The notes beneath the pieces are model-generated. The model searched no databases. It worked only from the letters and a program-made list of their open reading frames with translations, and was not told the origin of the DNA. The position numbers and the translations under genes were made by a program. Below, piece after piece: positions 34,035 through 46,137 of a stretch of DNA of 64,000 nucleotides (within the stretch, counting starts at the first letter, position 1; each line of letters begins with the position of its first letter). Origin of the DNA: Bemisia tabaci (taxonomy: Eukaryota > Arthropoda > Insecta > Hemiptera > Aleyrodidae); assembly GCF_918797505.1 (NCBI RefSeq), contig NC_092798.1, positions 13,095,501-13,159,500 of the forward strand. The letters run 5' to 3'.

Positions 34035-34316
34035 CTCGACGGAATTTTTTTTTTTTTTTTTTGGGGGGGGGGGGGGCTTAAACGATTCAAGAGGCACTAG
34101 TTAAAAATATAAAGATTTTTCGATTTGGACGTATACAAAATGTTTAACTCGTTCAGGCACACCGTGTATTGTATGGAGTACTGCTGTAATTCGGCCCTTG
34201 TCTTCAGGTCAAAATTCTTACAAAGAAGCCCCTTTTTTTGTAATTTCTCCCAGTTTTTTCTCCGTTAGGATTATAATTGAACTGCTTGTCCAATTCTGAG
34301 GTCAATTATATTTAAT
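34035..34316 (-). repeat. Repeat family A, copy A2, left part
   Basis: CTCGACGGAA plus poly-T, here followed by a G-run (34064-34077), then sequence nearly identical to 21793-22045. It breaks at TTTAAT where the first giant foldback element begins and resumes after 38125. Confidence 0.75.
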
Positions 34317-37300
34317 GAGGCAGTTCGGCTGGTGAGGGATTGGCTTAAAAGCTATTGCACTATATGTAAAATTTCACCAGAAAAACGATGAGCACAATAA
34401 AAAGTTTTGAAAAAAATTGCTAAGGGGAGAAAATGCGATTTTAAAATCGTGCCCCTCAAAAACGTTATTTGAATCCGGGCCGTGGCGCGAACGCCGATTT
34501 TTGACGTCACACCTCAGGTGACCACCCTTGGTTTATTCCGAGTTAGTCCGAGCAATATGGCTGCTGCCCGGTTTGTTTATTTAGCGAAAGTTTCTAGCTG
34601 TATATTGTGATTTAGTGGTAAAATTTGACGAGAAATTTGTTGAAACATTTGGTTTCGTCCGAAATTAACTCTTTCTTGATGAAAAAAGGCGTTAAAGTTC
34701 GCGAAATTTATTCACGGGCGTCCGCGAGTGAGCATCGGCTATCGGAAACGACGGGCTCGTAAACAAACGAAGATTGATAACAGGAAGGATCCAAACAACT
34801 CGGAATCTTTTGATTTTCTTTACCTTTAAACCATTTCTGCTTCTACAAAGCATCTGAAAATCAGTTTTATCGTATTTTACAATCTGGAGCTAGAGTCTAT
34901 CGGCTCATTGTGATGTGTATTCAGAGTATTCTGAAACAGAAAGTCAGTTGTCATAAGTTCACACCCAGACATTCTTTTCTTGGATCATTCGCTTTTCATT
35001 TTCGCCTCAAATCAAGTGTTTTGTAGTTTCCTTATCTGAAGTATGTGGTTTTGAATTCATACAAGAGTTTGAAGTTCATCTGTTTTAGCATTAAAGCCTA
35101 TTGAGCCCTCAAACTTTACCGATATGATTACAGTTCAAGGTTCCTCTGGTCCGTACCAAGTGATTAGGTACACATCAAAGATGTGTCCTATGGTTCTTCA
35201 AATTAACAGTTCAGAAGTAAATTAGAGACTACAGTAACTTAATCCACTCCTGCCCTTTCCTTCAGTGTTTGTTCGTGTCTGTTCTTTATGCGTTACCACT
35301 CTAGTGCATACACCGGTAATGTAGGTTAGATAGGTATTATCGCATATTTTCTACTAGCAGTACCTTCTCTTAAGCGTTCTAATTTAGCAAAGAAATTCCA
35401 CCAGTTGCAGAAAATTGTGTGCGTAATGAATAAGTGAATATGAATACCTCCTTTTGGTGACTCAAAGTTTCTCAGATCCGTCTTAAGGAGGTTTCGCATG
35501 TAGGTGCATGATCAGTTTTGCCAGATGAAATTACTGCTCTAGCAGCTTCAAATTTATACTTTGATCTCTGATTCACTAATAAATGACACTTTATGGTGTC
35601 ATTTATATTTAATCAGTTCAAAGCTAATGCGACAATAAATCATCAAAGGTCCGATTGAGGAAGAAATTTTCCGGTGAGTGCCACGGCTGAATCAACATTC
35701 CAACTAGACTTGCGAAGGTATCAACCAGGAAATGATCATCTGTCTGGAAGTGAAATTTTTTTCATTGCATCATACAGTTTAACAGGTAAGATAATTATAA
35801 TTACTGAGGTACTATCAGGTTAAATACACAAGTTTAGTGTAACATTTAGATTTAAGTATGTTTAACTTTGTGGATAATGATTAATGAAAAAGCGTGGAAA
35901 AGTAGTGGCATGGCTAATCTGAGAAAGTACTTACCTAGATTCACTAAGTTTTAGTCTGATTGCTTCTCTTGATGTCCTAATGGAAAAATTATTCGACAAA
36001 ATTTCTGAAATGTGTGCGATATTTATATCTTCTACATGCCGAAAATTTTGTGAATATGTAGAGCGTTAAGTCAACTTGTTTTCCATTTAAAATCTAAACT
36101 GAAAGTAGAAGTTTTGAACACCGTAGTCAATACGTAATTGAGGCACTGGATGCAAAAAGGCCCTTTCTCGGTTGCAGTGTTTGAGAGTCACCTCTAATAT
36201 TTCATTCTTTGAAAGGAAAGTGAATGCATCAAGTGAACTAGTTGACTCTCAATCAGAAATACCATGAATAGTAGGATAATCATCTCATAATTGTCTCTTA
36301 TATATGAAAATAAAAACTCTGAAAGTTATCTGAGAAAGCACTTGAGATCGATTTCCATATTCTTAGATGAAGCCTGCGTTTAAAATCACAATATTTCAAA
36401 TTTTCCATAGTGCTTAAGGCCTGCAGCACAACCTTATCTTTCAAGGCAGGAAAAACACCATGGAACCTCCATCATTGCCAACTTCCAGCTTAAGGCTTTC
36501 AGATTACTTCATCCGTGTCTCAGTGGAGAGAAGCTGTAGGATTAACTCATTCCCACGATTTCGTTACTTCACCTACATTTCATGTTGTACTCCTCTTCAA
36601 GTATATGACTGCAGATGAGCAGATTTAGAAATTTTTAATGCACTCCGCATCTAAGAAATGAAAGAGCCTTAATAGAATTATCACTTAGCATATAGGTATC
36701 ACTTCCTCATGAGTCTGTTTGGGTTGATACCTTCGCAAGTCTAGTTGGAATGTTGATTCAGCCGTGGCACTCACCGGAAAATTTCTTCCTCAATCGGACC
36801 TTTGATGATTTATTGTCGCATTAGCTTTGAACTGATTAAATATAAATGACACCATAAAGTGTCATTTATTAGTGAATCAGAGATCAAAGTATAAATTTGA
36901 AGCTGCTAGGGCAGTAATTTCATCTGGCAAAACTGATCATGCACCTACATGCGAAACCTCCTTAAGACGGATCTGAGAAACTTTGAGTCACCAAAAGGAG
37001 GTATTCATATTCACTTATTCATTACGCACACAATTTTCTGCAACTGGTGGAATTTCTTTGCTAAATTAGAACGCTTAAGAGAAGGTACTGCTAGTAGAAA
37101 ATATGCGATAATACCTATCTAACCTACATTACCGGTGTATGCACTAGAGTGGTAACGCATAAAGAACAGACACGAACAAACACTGAAGGAAAGGGCAGGA
37201 GTGGATTAAGTTACTGTAGTCTCTAATTTACTTCTGAACTGTTAATTTGAAGAACCATAGGACACATCTTTGATGTGTACCTAATCACTTGGTACGGACC

Positions 37301-38125
37301 AGAGGAACCTTGAACTGTAATCATATCGGTAAAGTTTGAGGACTCAATAGGCTTTAATGCTAAAACAGATGAACTTCAAACTCTTGTATGAATTCAAAAC
37401 CACATACTTCAGATAAGGAAACTACAAAACACTTGATTTGAGGCGAAAATGAAAAGCGAATGATCCAAGAAAAGAATGTCTGGGTGTGAACTTATGACAA
37501 CTGACTTTCTGTTTCAGAATACTCTGAATACACATCACAATGAGCCGATAGACTCTAGCTCCAGATTGTAAAATACGATAAAACTGATTTTCAGATGCTT
37601 TGTAGAAGCAGAAATGGTTTAAAGGTAAAGAAAATCAAAAGATTCCGAGTTGTTTGGATCCTTCCTGTTATCAATCTTCGTTTGTTTACGAGCCCGTCGT
37701 TTCCGATAGCCGATGCTCACTCGCGGACGCCCGGTGAATAAATTTCGCGAACTTTAACGCCTTTTTTCATCAAGAAAGAGTTAATTTCGGACGAAAACCA
37801 AATGTTTCAACAAATTTCTCGTCAAATTTTACCACTAAATCACAATATACAGCTAGAAACTTTCGCTAAATAAACAAACCGGGCAGCAGCCATATTGTTC
37901 GGACTAACTCGGAATAAACCAAGGGTCGTCACCACCTGAGGTGTGACGTCAGTTCTCAGCCCGCGCGATTCAAACAGCGTTTCAGAGACCTTCAATTTTT
38001 GGCATTTTTGAAGTAAGATTTCTCAGGCCAGAGGGCTCAAAAAAAATCTGAAAAAAATTCTGTATACTCATTTCACCAAGGACTTTCATAATATGTAATA
38101 AAAAAATTCAGCCGAACTGGCTCAT
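34317..38125. mobile_element. Giant foldback element (palindrome 2)
   Basis: The ends are inverted (TGAGGCAGTTCGGCTG left, CAGCCGAACTGGCTCA right). The next ~180 bp on each side is only weakly similar, then roughly 34500-35735 and 36720-37945 are almost perfectly inverted. The single-copy loop is about 35736-36719. It lies inside repeat A2, whose uninterrupted sequence is readable in A1 near 22045, so it moved as an insertion. No convincing coding region is seen in the arms or loop, so it is non-autonomous. The near identity of the inner arms against diverged outer flanks points to recent arm homogenisation. Confidence 0.85.
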
Positions 38126-38428
38126 TGTAATTTATAGATTTCTTTTTTTCCCCTTCATTTTATTTTCTGTATGGAGAAGTTTTGTTGATTTCTTCGAATT
38201 TCGAAAACTGTAACTTCTCTTCTATGCGGCCGATTTTTATGAATGAGGTCTCTTTTTATTCGTGTTTTAACGGAGAGTAAGGGAAAAATTGCTAAATACA
38301 CGCGAAACATTTTTAAAATTGGATGAATCCTAGCGTGACGGTGAAATGGTTAATCCAGCGTAAGTAATTGGGGTACGGGTCTCGGCCGCGCCGGGACCCA
38401 AGGCCCATTGTTCTTCGTGACGCCGACG
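38126..38428 (-). repeat. Repeat family A, copy A2, middle part
   Basis: Continues A2 between the two foldback elements: TTTTCTGTATGGAGAAG, TGAATGAGGTCTCTTTTTAT and GGATGAATCCTAGCGTGA match A1 at 31460-31750. Confidence 0.75.
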
Positions 38429-41400
38429 CTAGGGTGTATCTTATTTTTGAGTTTTGCGAAAATCAAGTTGGTCAACCCCTAAAAAGTTTCTATGTAGTCT
38501 CTAAATGAACCCCCTAAAAGGAAAAAATTTAAAAAAAATTTTAACCCGTGCCTCAAAGGGCCTAAAGGGCCTAAACCCAAAATTCAAAAATTTTGGCAAG
38601 CGACATATAAATTCTGAAGGAAAATTGCAAGTTACGGTTCTTAAGACGGAAATTTCGTCCGTTTTGGCGTATCTTGAAGCGTAAGGTCATAAACGGCCCA
38701 ATGACGACGTGAGGCTATGGGCCCGCGGGGCGCGCCGCGGCCGGCCTGCCGCTGAGCGCGCGCGCAGGGCAGGGTTGCGCATCGCCGCATTACACCGGCG
38801 TAGAGGAACGGACGGTGGGGTGGGAGGGGGATATCCGGTGGAAAAGCATCCACATTTTCAATCCATAATGAAAATGCATTATACTTTTTCAATATAGATG
38901 AGGAAATATGAGCCATACAAGGAAGTGATGAAAAGAGTGACAAATACATAAGTAGTTTGTACGATTAGGAGCGTAAGTGGGGAAAATTTGCCGTAACTAC
39001 AGAACAGCCCTGAAAATCTCCGGGAAATAAAAACTGCTATTATCAACATACCTGTTGATCATCAAAACAGAAAATTCTCACCGGCCGGAGGTACCGAAAA
39101 CCACCGGTATTTGACTAATTAAAAAGATATGTGCGATGTTGTCGAATAGTAAGCCTTTTACGCGATCAAATGCGATTAGTGTAAAGAGGGTTATTCATAT
39201 AGGCGAAAAATGTACCCAGCCCGGAATGTACGAAACTTTGTAGGATGATAGTACTAGTTGAGAGAGGCTTATCCCTAGCTCCGTTTTTGCAGGAACCCCA
39301 GGGAAACAGCGTTGCCATTTTTTAAAGTCGCAACCTTCAAACATCCATAACTTCCGCAAAAATGCAGTTACAGAGCTCGTATTTATACCAAAAAACGCAA
39401 AAAATTACGTTCTATCGACCTATGCAAAAGAAATTTTAACTTCACTCCACTGTTGCCACGTTTTGGCCATTTTTTTAATTTTCGCAATTATTTAAAATCA
39501 CGTTACCGCCTAAAAGAGTGTTTGCAGTTGGTGGGGATTGAATAAAAACCTGTCGAAATTATTGTTCGTTTGATTCCGCATCCATTGATATATTATACTT
39601 TTCTGAGAGACTTAGGAAACACGAGTTATAGCGATTTGAAAATTCGGCAACACGCCCGACCCCCGATATTGACGCTCGTTTCGGTACGTTTTCGCGACTC
39701 CGTGTTAAAGCAAAACGCCTAGACCAAGCAAAATTCGAAAAGTCAGCTCATGTTTTGCACTTTTTTGAAACTTTTAAACGATTTTTAAGAATTCAAGTAG
39801 CGAGGGTGTTGCCGGTTTTCAATGAAAACCACCGCTGCGATCACAATTTAAAGTAGTACTCATTTAATCACGTCCAGCCACATTTGTTAACCTAAACTGA
39901 CCATTTGTGACATGGTGTTCACAACATTGCCTAATTTCCGTCGGAATTCGCGTAGAGGCGGGGTTGCCAGTTTTCATGGAAACCGCCACCGCAATCACGA
40001 AAAAAAATGTATTGCTTATTTAATCACGTTCAGCCTTATTCTGTAGTTGGAATTGTTTATTGGTCGAATCGATGGTTTCTGCTATCACTCTGCAACAGCG
40101 GTGGTGCCTTACAGTAACGAGATATCGATATTGTATAGAGATCAAGAGCAATGGATCTAGGTCCCTCGCAAAAACTACTCATCGGAACGCTTGAGTGATT
40201 TGCGGGCTTTAAATTTCGATATCTCGTTACTGTCGGGCACCACCGCCGTTGCAGAGTGATAGCAGAAACCATCGATTCGACCAATAAACAATTCCAACTA
40301 CAGAATAAGGCTGAACGTGATTAAATAAGCAATACATTTTTTTTCGTGATTGCGGTGGCGGTTTCCATGAAAACTGGCAACCCCGCCTCTACGCGAATTC
40401 CGACGGAAATTAGGCAATGTTGTGAACACCATGTCACAAATGGTCAGTTTAGGTTAACAAATGTGGCTGGACGTGATTAAATGAGTACTACTTTAAATTG
40501 TGATCGCAGCGGTGGTTTTCATTGAAAACCGGCAACACCCTCGCTACTTGAATTCTTAAAAATCGTTTAAAAGTTTCAAAAAAGTGCAAAACATGAGCTG
40601 ACTTTTCGAATTTTGCTTGGTCTAGGCGTTTTGCTTTAACACGGAGTCGCGAAACGTACCGAAACGAGCGTCAATATCGGGGGTCGGGCGTGTTGCCGAA
40701 TTTTCAAATCGCTATAACTCGTGTTTCCTAAGTCTCTCAGAAAAGTATAATATATCAATGGATGCGGAATCGAACGAACAATAATTTCGACAGGTTTTTA
40801 TTCAATCCCCACCAACTGCAAACACTCTTTTAGGCGGTAACGTGATTTTAAATAATTGCGAAAATTAAAAAAATGGCCAAAACGTGGCAACAGTGGAGTG
40901 AAGTTAAAATTTCTTTTGCATAGGTCGATAGAACGTAATTTTTTGCGTTTTTTGGTATAAATACGAGCTCTGTAACTGCATTTTTGCGGAAGTTATGGAT
41001 GTTTGAAGGTTGCGACTTTAAAAAAATGGCAACGCTGTTTCCCTGGGGTTCCTGCAAAAACGGAGCTAGGGATAAGCCTCTCTCAACTAGTACTATCATC
41101 CTACAAAGTTTCGTACATTCCGGGCTGGGTACATTTTTCGCCTATATGAATAACCCTCTTTAATTGGAAAAGTTGAAGAAAAATTTAATGAAAGAAAATT
41201 GCCCTAAATTCGGGAAGTGCTCGAAGTGTTTTTCTACCATGTGAAGTGTTGCACATGAATGTCAATAGCAGTGCGTGGAAAACCTCTGATCTGGTAATTC
41301 CAATACGGAATGAAAAATGTAGAATCCCTGATAGTGTCCATGTTTACCCTCCTTTTCATTATTGACTTTGACGTGACATCAATGAGAAAGTTTTATTCGA

Positions 41401-41524
41401 GTGGTTCAATCTGGCTTACCCACTTACATTTTCTGGTACTGCAATCTCACCACCCCCCTCCCCCACAATTACTTGCTGTAATCAAAAATGTAATATTAGC
41501 TGATCGAAAAAATATGGTTCAAAT

Positions 41525-41597
41525 CGAAGTTTTGAACCCCACTCGCTGGTACCGTAGGCGAAGCCCTTGACCACTCGGCTACTGGAGAAGATTTCAG
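41525..41597 (-). repeat. tRNA-like (SINE head) segment
   Basis: On the minus strand TAGCCGAGTGGTCAAGGGC matches an RNA polymerase III A box, and GGGTTCAAAAC matches a B box about 35 nt later, as in a class II (Ser/Leu-like) tRNA. The rest does not fold into a clear cloverleaf, so this is more likely a tRNA-derived SINE head or tRNA pseudogene than a working tRNA. Confidence 0.45.
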
Positions 41598-41799
41598 ATA
41601 CGGTTTCTAATGTGTCATTTATCCTGGTGGGCGAGGCCAGGCAATCAACATCAGCTGTAAGTTGGCAGAGCCAGGTTAAACCTCTTTAATAAAACTTTCT
41701 AATTGATGCCGCGTCAAAGGCACCAATGAAAAAGAGGGCAAACAGAGTCTTATTGATACATCCAACCTTCAATGATCCATATGAAATGAAAAAACTTAC

Positions 41800-42095
41800 T
41801 TTCTTCCGTTTGGCGGGACTCATAAGCGAGCTTGAATTTTTCCTGTCTGGAAAGTCTCTCCTGGGCGCGAGCTTTCTTCTGGTCTGCTCTCCCCTCCTCT
41901 GCTGCAAGAATAGTATCCTTCACTGTAGATATTATGCATTCTCGTCCAGGTTTTTGCTGAAAAATTAAAAAATACTTTATCCTCTTCATTTTCCATGATA
42001 TCTAGAGCATTGCATAAAGCATTGTCCAATGACACGTCGATTTTTGCCGTAAAATCAGTCTCCAAATTCTCTTGAACCAGCGATCGACGGCTAGC
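41800..42095 (-). pseudogene. Captured gene fragment of unknown origin inside the nested TIR element
   Basis: The minus strand has coding-like sequence in two frames. One frame includes SRRSLVQENLETDFTAKIDV and NALDIMENEEDK; the other includes QKPGRECIISTVKDTILAAE, then a Glu/Arg/Lys-rich segment KKARAQERLSRQEKFKLAYE that looks helical. It ends at a donor-like GAAGAAA-GTAAGTTTT. The frame change falls on a 19-bp GT..AG-like gap, too short to be an intron, so this looks like a shortened, rearranged copy of host exons. The family is not recognised. Confidence 0.4.
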
Positions 42096-43105
42096 AATTT
42101 TTGATACGCGCCTCCACTCCTCTTAAAAATTTAAACATTTTTAAAAACATGAACACTATGTATCACATTACAGGGATTCTACATTTTTCATTCCGTATTG
42201 GAATTACCAGATCAGAGGTTTTCCACGCACTGCTATTGACATTCATGTGCAACACTTCACATGGTAGAAAAACACTTCGAGCACTTCCCGAATTTAGGGC
42301 AATTTTCTTTCATCAAATTTTTCTTCAACTTTTCCAATTAAATTTACACTAATCGCATTTGATCGCGTAAAAGGCTTACTATTCGACAACATCGCACATA
42401 TCTTTTTAATTAGTCAAATACCGGTGGTTTTCGGTACCTCCGGCCGGTGAGAATTTTCTGTTTTGATGATCAACAGGTATGTTGATAATAGCAGTTTTTA
42501 TTTCCCGGAGATTTTCAGGGCTGTTCTGTAGTTACGGCAAATTTTCCCCACTTACGCTCCTAATCGTACAAACTACTTATGTATTTGTCACTCTTTTCAT
42601 CACTTCCTTGTATGGCTCATATTTCCTCATCTATATTGAAAAAGTATAATGCATTTTCATTATGGATTGAAAATGTGGATGCTTTTCCACCGGATATCCC
42701 CCTCCCACCCCACCGTCCGTTCCTCTACGCCGGTGTAATGCGGCGATGCGCAACCCTGCCCTGCGCGCGCGCTCAGCGGCAGGCCGGCCGCGGCGCGCCC
42801 CGCGGGCCCATAGCCTCACGTCGTCATTGGGCCGTTTATGACCTTACGCTTCAAGATACGCCAAAACGGACGAAATTTCCGTCTTAAGAACCGTAACTTG
42901 CAATTTTCCTTCAGAATTTATATGTCGCTTGCCAAAATTTTTGAATTTTGGGTTTAGGCCCTTTAGGCCCTTTGAGGCACGGGTTAAAATTTTTTTTAAA
43001 TTTTTTCCTTTTAGGGGGTTCATTTAGAGACTACATAGAAACTTTTTAGGGGTTGACCAACTTGATTTTCGCAAAACTCAAAAATAAGGTACACCCTAGC
43101 CGGCG

Positions 43106-43490
43106 CAGTGATCAGTAGCGTGGGGAAGAGAGGGGTAGGTGGATTCCTGTATGAGCCACGTTTAGCAAATGGTCTAATGAGTTTCAAGGCTCATCACAGA
43201 TTTCACTTACGACTGCCCTGCTGGCCCTGGGTATCAGAGCAGTGGTACCAAATTTTGAAAAGCATAACAGGGGTGTGGAGATCTGTCAAAGCAACGTTTT
43301 GAACAAAACGCAGGAGTAAAATTCTCATTCGAAGAGTGCCGAACTGGTCAGCCATCCTCGAATCAGTTCGTTTGCTTCCGCTTATGTGTGCATATTTTAA
43401 ATTAGCGCTGAGCATTCTCAGGTTTTTTTTAAAAAAACCAAGTAACGTAGACTCTTGTTATTCATTACACATAAACTAGAAAGCCCCAGA
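43106..43490 (-). repeat. Repeat family A, copy A2, right part
   Basis: CAGTGATCAGTAGCGTGGGGAAG through GAAAGCCCCAGAATGAGA matches A1 at 31757-32145 closely. It shows that palindrome 3 inserted between the CCGACG and CAGTGATCAG of this repeat. Confidence 0.75.
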
Positions 43491-44280
43491 ATGAGAAACA
43501 ACTTAAAATCATAATTATTGACGGATAAATAAACTTTTTACACGCTTTGGAAAATCTCAGAAGTTCGCGGTAATCACTTTTCGGTAAGGAACTAAGGGAC
43601 TCGGTTATTGTATCGAGCAGGTTCGAAACGATCGCAAAGGCGGTGTAGTATACGTATACGCGCCAAAAAAAAAAAAATCCATTGTGGGAAGAGAAATGGT
43701 ACAATTTCACTTGATACTAAAAAAAGCACTGTACCTTTGAAAATCGGTTCGGTCTGAGCTGAAAAGTCAGAAAACGGGTTTCGAGACCATGTCACGAAGT
43801 CGGCACCATATCACGGTCGAGTTTAGCACCATGCTAAGGATAACGTTCTCCGACAAGGCGTTCCTGGTGTTATGGGGAAATAACTATAAAGTGGAAGAAC
43901 TGAACAGAAAAAAGGTCGTTTGGACTGAATAAAATGCATAACTTGAAGGATGGAATCGTTACACAAGGAATGTAGACATTCGGGAGCACGCTTGGAAGCC
44001 TGTGCTGATGGTCAAAACCGAAGTGAGAAGCTCCTAGGGCAGAGCCCCAAAGCTCGGCGTCCAAAAAGCCTTATCACTCAATCCATCTTCTGCCGCTACG
44101 CAATAAAAAATATGATAAAGAAAGATGCGGTCGACTGATCACAGCAACGAGTAAGTGAAGCTTGCTCGATGCTCCGTTTTGGAATTCATAGAGGGAGACC
44201 GAAAATGTGGGAGAAAGGGAGATGTAAAACTCTATGAATAACTGCGTTGCGGCCGGTGCACGCGACACTTGCATAGGGCA
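43491..44280. other. No gene recognised
   Basis: Mixed sequence with short frames on both strands that overlap each other. The last 8 bases (ATAGGGCA) are the target duplication of the next MITE. Confidence 0.3.
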
Positions 44281-44712
44281 CAGAGATGGAAAATTTCATG
44301 AAATTTATTCGAATGAAATTTCACGAAATTTTATGAAATATATTGAAACTTCTGGGTATACATTCAGGAGGCTCAAAAACGCCTAGAAACGGTGATTCTA
44401 AATTTTGAAATTTTTTACCCCAAGCCTAAAACATTCGCGCGTTGCAAATGTTTTCGTTTAGCTTAGAGATTCGGTTGGAGATTTTCTCTCTAAACTCCCC
44501 TTTTTGCCCCCCCCCCCTCTTTGTGTCTGGTACCTTTAGTAGAGTAGCATAACACCGCAGCATCAACAGAAAGACCATCTGAAACGCTTTCAGACCTTCA
44601 AAGGTTCAATCAATAATTCTAAAAAAAATTAATAAATTTCAACTTTTGTGAAATTCGAGCCTTTTGAAATTTCATGAAATTTCGAAACGTGAAATTGCAC
44701 TTTTCATCTCTG
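44281..44712. mobile_element. hAT-type MITE
   Basis: Ends CAGAGATGGAAA and TTTTCATCTCTG, flanked by ATAGGGCA (44273-44280) and ATTGGGCA (44713-44720), an 8-bp target duplication with one mismatch. Inside both ends are repeated TTTCATGAAATTT palindromes. There is no transposase, so it needs a hAT transposase from elsewhere. Confidence 0.85.
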
Positions 44713-44720
44713 ATTGGGCA

Positions 44721-45799
44721 TAATGTCCTCCGTTTCTGCAGTAATTTCTTCTGTTGTATGGGCAGCCTCTACTGACAAGTCGGATGTGAGGGAATAATAT
44801 ATCAGATGAGCCAAAAGTTGTCTCCATAGTCGTGTAGAAAATTCGTGTGTTACAAGGAAATCGCTGAGAATTTTCTATAACCTAATTTCCGAGAAATTAT
44901 AGAAAGAAAGATGCAACACCACTTTTTTAAGAAAAAAAGCGGAATCAATATTAGAAATAGCTTAATAAAAATTCACGAATGTATTCTCATTGGGCACAAT
45001 TATTTCGTGCTTATATCGTAGTTCAATACATTGTAATTTATTTGCTCCGAATTTGTCAGTTTGGTCTCCAAGGTCAAATTACCTCGAAAAAAAAAAAATA
45101 TTATGCTATTATGATCGCCACTGGTTTTCTCATAAGTTTATTCTCGAAATTATCCAACCAAACACATTTCCACCTGCAAACAAAATAAGCAGCCCTGTGT
45201 TCACTCCACTGTTGAATTCCTCGCTGATTCGGCAGGAACTTGTTTTTATCAGTTCCTTATCTCACACTATGTTACTAATTCATTTTTCTTGCTGCTAGTA
45301 ATTCATCGATTTTTTTTTTTATCAATACCGCGTTTTTTTCTCTCACTTCATTTGGCGGAAAGTTGTGCCTTTTTCGGAATCGTATTTACGGGAAAGGGAA
45401 TGTATTGTCCAAAATCAGAAATGAGTTTCGAGTAGCGCTGAAATGTGACGTTTTGAAGTTTCACCTTTAAGAAGTTTGAAAAAGTCAATAAATGCGTCGG
45501 AAAGTTTTGGAAGTATCAAAAAGTCAAACGGAAAACTTGAATCACTTGTAAAGTACGCGATAAATCCTTTTGTATTGGACAGAAAGAGAAAAAGTTTCCG
45601 TGTTCTAATCGAAATTCATGGCCACTCTCGTCCATCTGCCAAAAACTGAGGCCAGCTCAAGATATAAAGAATCAGGTTTACCCTTTTTTCATATTTTTTT
45701 GTTTCTATGATATGACCTGAATTAATAACCTTACTTTTATGGTATTAAGAACGACCACGGCAAACTCAAAAATGTTTCTGCCTAAATAAAGTTTCTCTT
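44721..45799. other. No gene recognised, AT-rich
   Basis: Overlapping plus-strand frames at 44979-45298 in two phases have no recognisable motif. Nothing else is seen. Confidence 0.3.
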
Positions 45800-46025
45800 A
45801 TCTGTTGGTGCGCCTTCAATTCCGTATGATACTGTGCAACACCTCTGTTGAGAAATAGTTGCTTGAGGCGCCGTGGCACGCTGCGGCGCGGCGCGGCGGG
45901 CGGTCGACCAGCGCGGAACGTGCATTGGCGCCTACAAACCCAACAGGGATACTTCAAGCATTGCGCAATGCGTGAAGTATCCCCTTAGGTTTTTAGGCGC
46001 CAGCGCGCCGCGCTTTCTGGAAAAA
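45800..46025 (+). repeat. Foldback repeat family B, copy B1
   Basis: Contains TCAATTCCGTATrATwCTGTGC, AACACCTCTGTTG and AAATAGTTGCTTnAGGCGCC, then an inner palindrome at 45929-46003 built from GGCGCCTACAAACC, GGATACTTCAAGCATTG and their inverses. It recurs in opposite orientation at 60895-61112. It lies about 450 bp upstream of the first PEBP-like gene. Confidence 0.75.
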
Positions 46026-46137
46026 AAAGACCAACTTGAATTCAAGTGCTCAGTTGGTTTGTTTGCATTTGATTGTTCACTTCGACCTGGATAGATAAAC
46101 CTTAGATTAGTAACGTTTGATAGAGGGACATGATGAA

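Larger units (their letters stand above)
41161..42343. mobile_element. TIR element nested in the right arm of palindrome 3
   Basis: Terminal inverted repeats of about 175 bp: AATTGGAAAAGTTGAAGAA at 41162 and its inverse ending at 42339. The undisturbed target is visible in the left arm as the complement of CTCTTTACACTAATCGC, giving a TTTA-like target duplication. The interior holds gene-like sequence on the minus strand and a tRNA-like segment, and no transposase. It resembles a Pack-type element that carries host DNA. Confidence 0.75.
38429..43099. mobile_element. Giant foldback element with ~1.7-kb arms (palindrome 3)
   Basis: The ends are CTAGGGTGTATCTTATTTTT on the left and AAAATAAGGTACACCCTAG on the right. 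The flanks CCGACG (38423-38428) and CCGGCG (43100-43105) look like a 6-bp target duplication with one mismatch, in repeat A2 where A1 reads CCGACG followed by CAGTGATCAG. The arms pair at about 38429-40120 with 40215-43099, apart from a ~1.18-kb insertion in the right arm (41161-42343). The loop is only about 95 bp, near 40168. The 102-residue frames at 38641-38949 and 42579-42887 are identical mirror copies inside the arms; they include GC-rich sequence and are unlikely to be genes. Confidence 0.88.

Noticed and set aside
38641..38949. 102-residue frame rich in Arg/Ala/Pro, present identically at 42579-42887
   Set aside because: It is the same sequence in the two arms of a foldback element, crosses a GC-rich block where long frames occur by chance, and is overlapped by another frame on the opposite strand.
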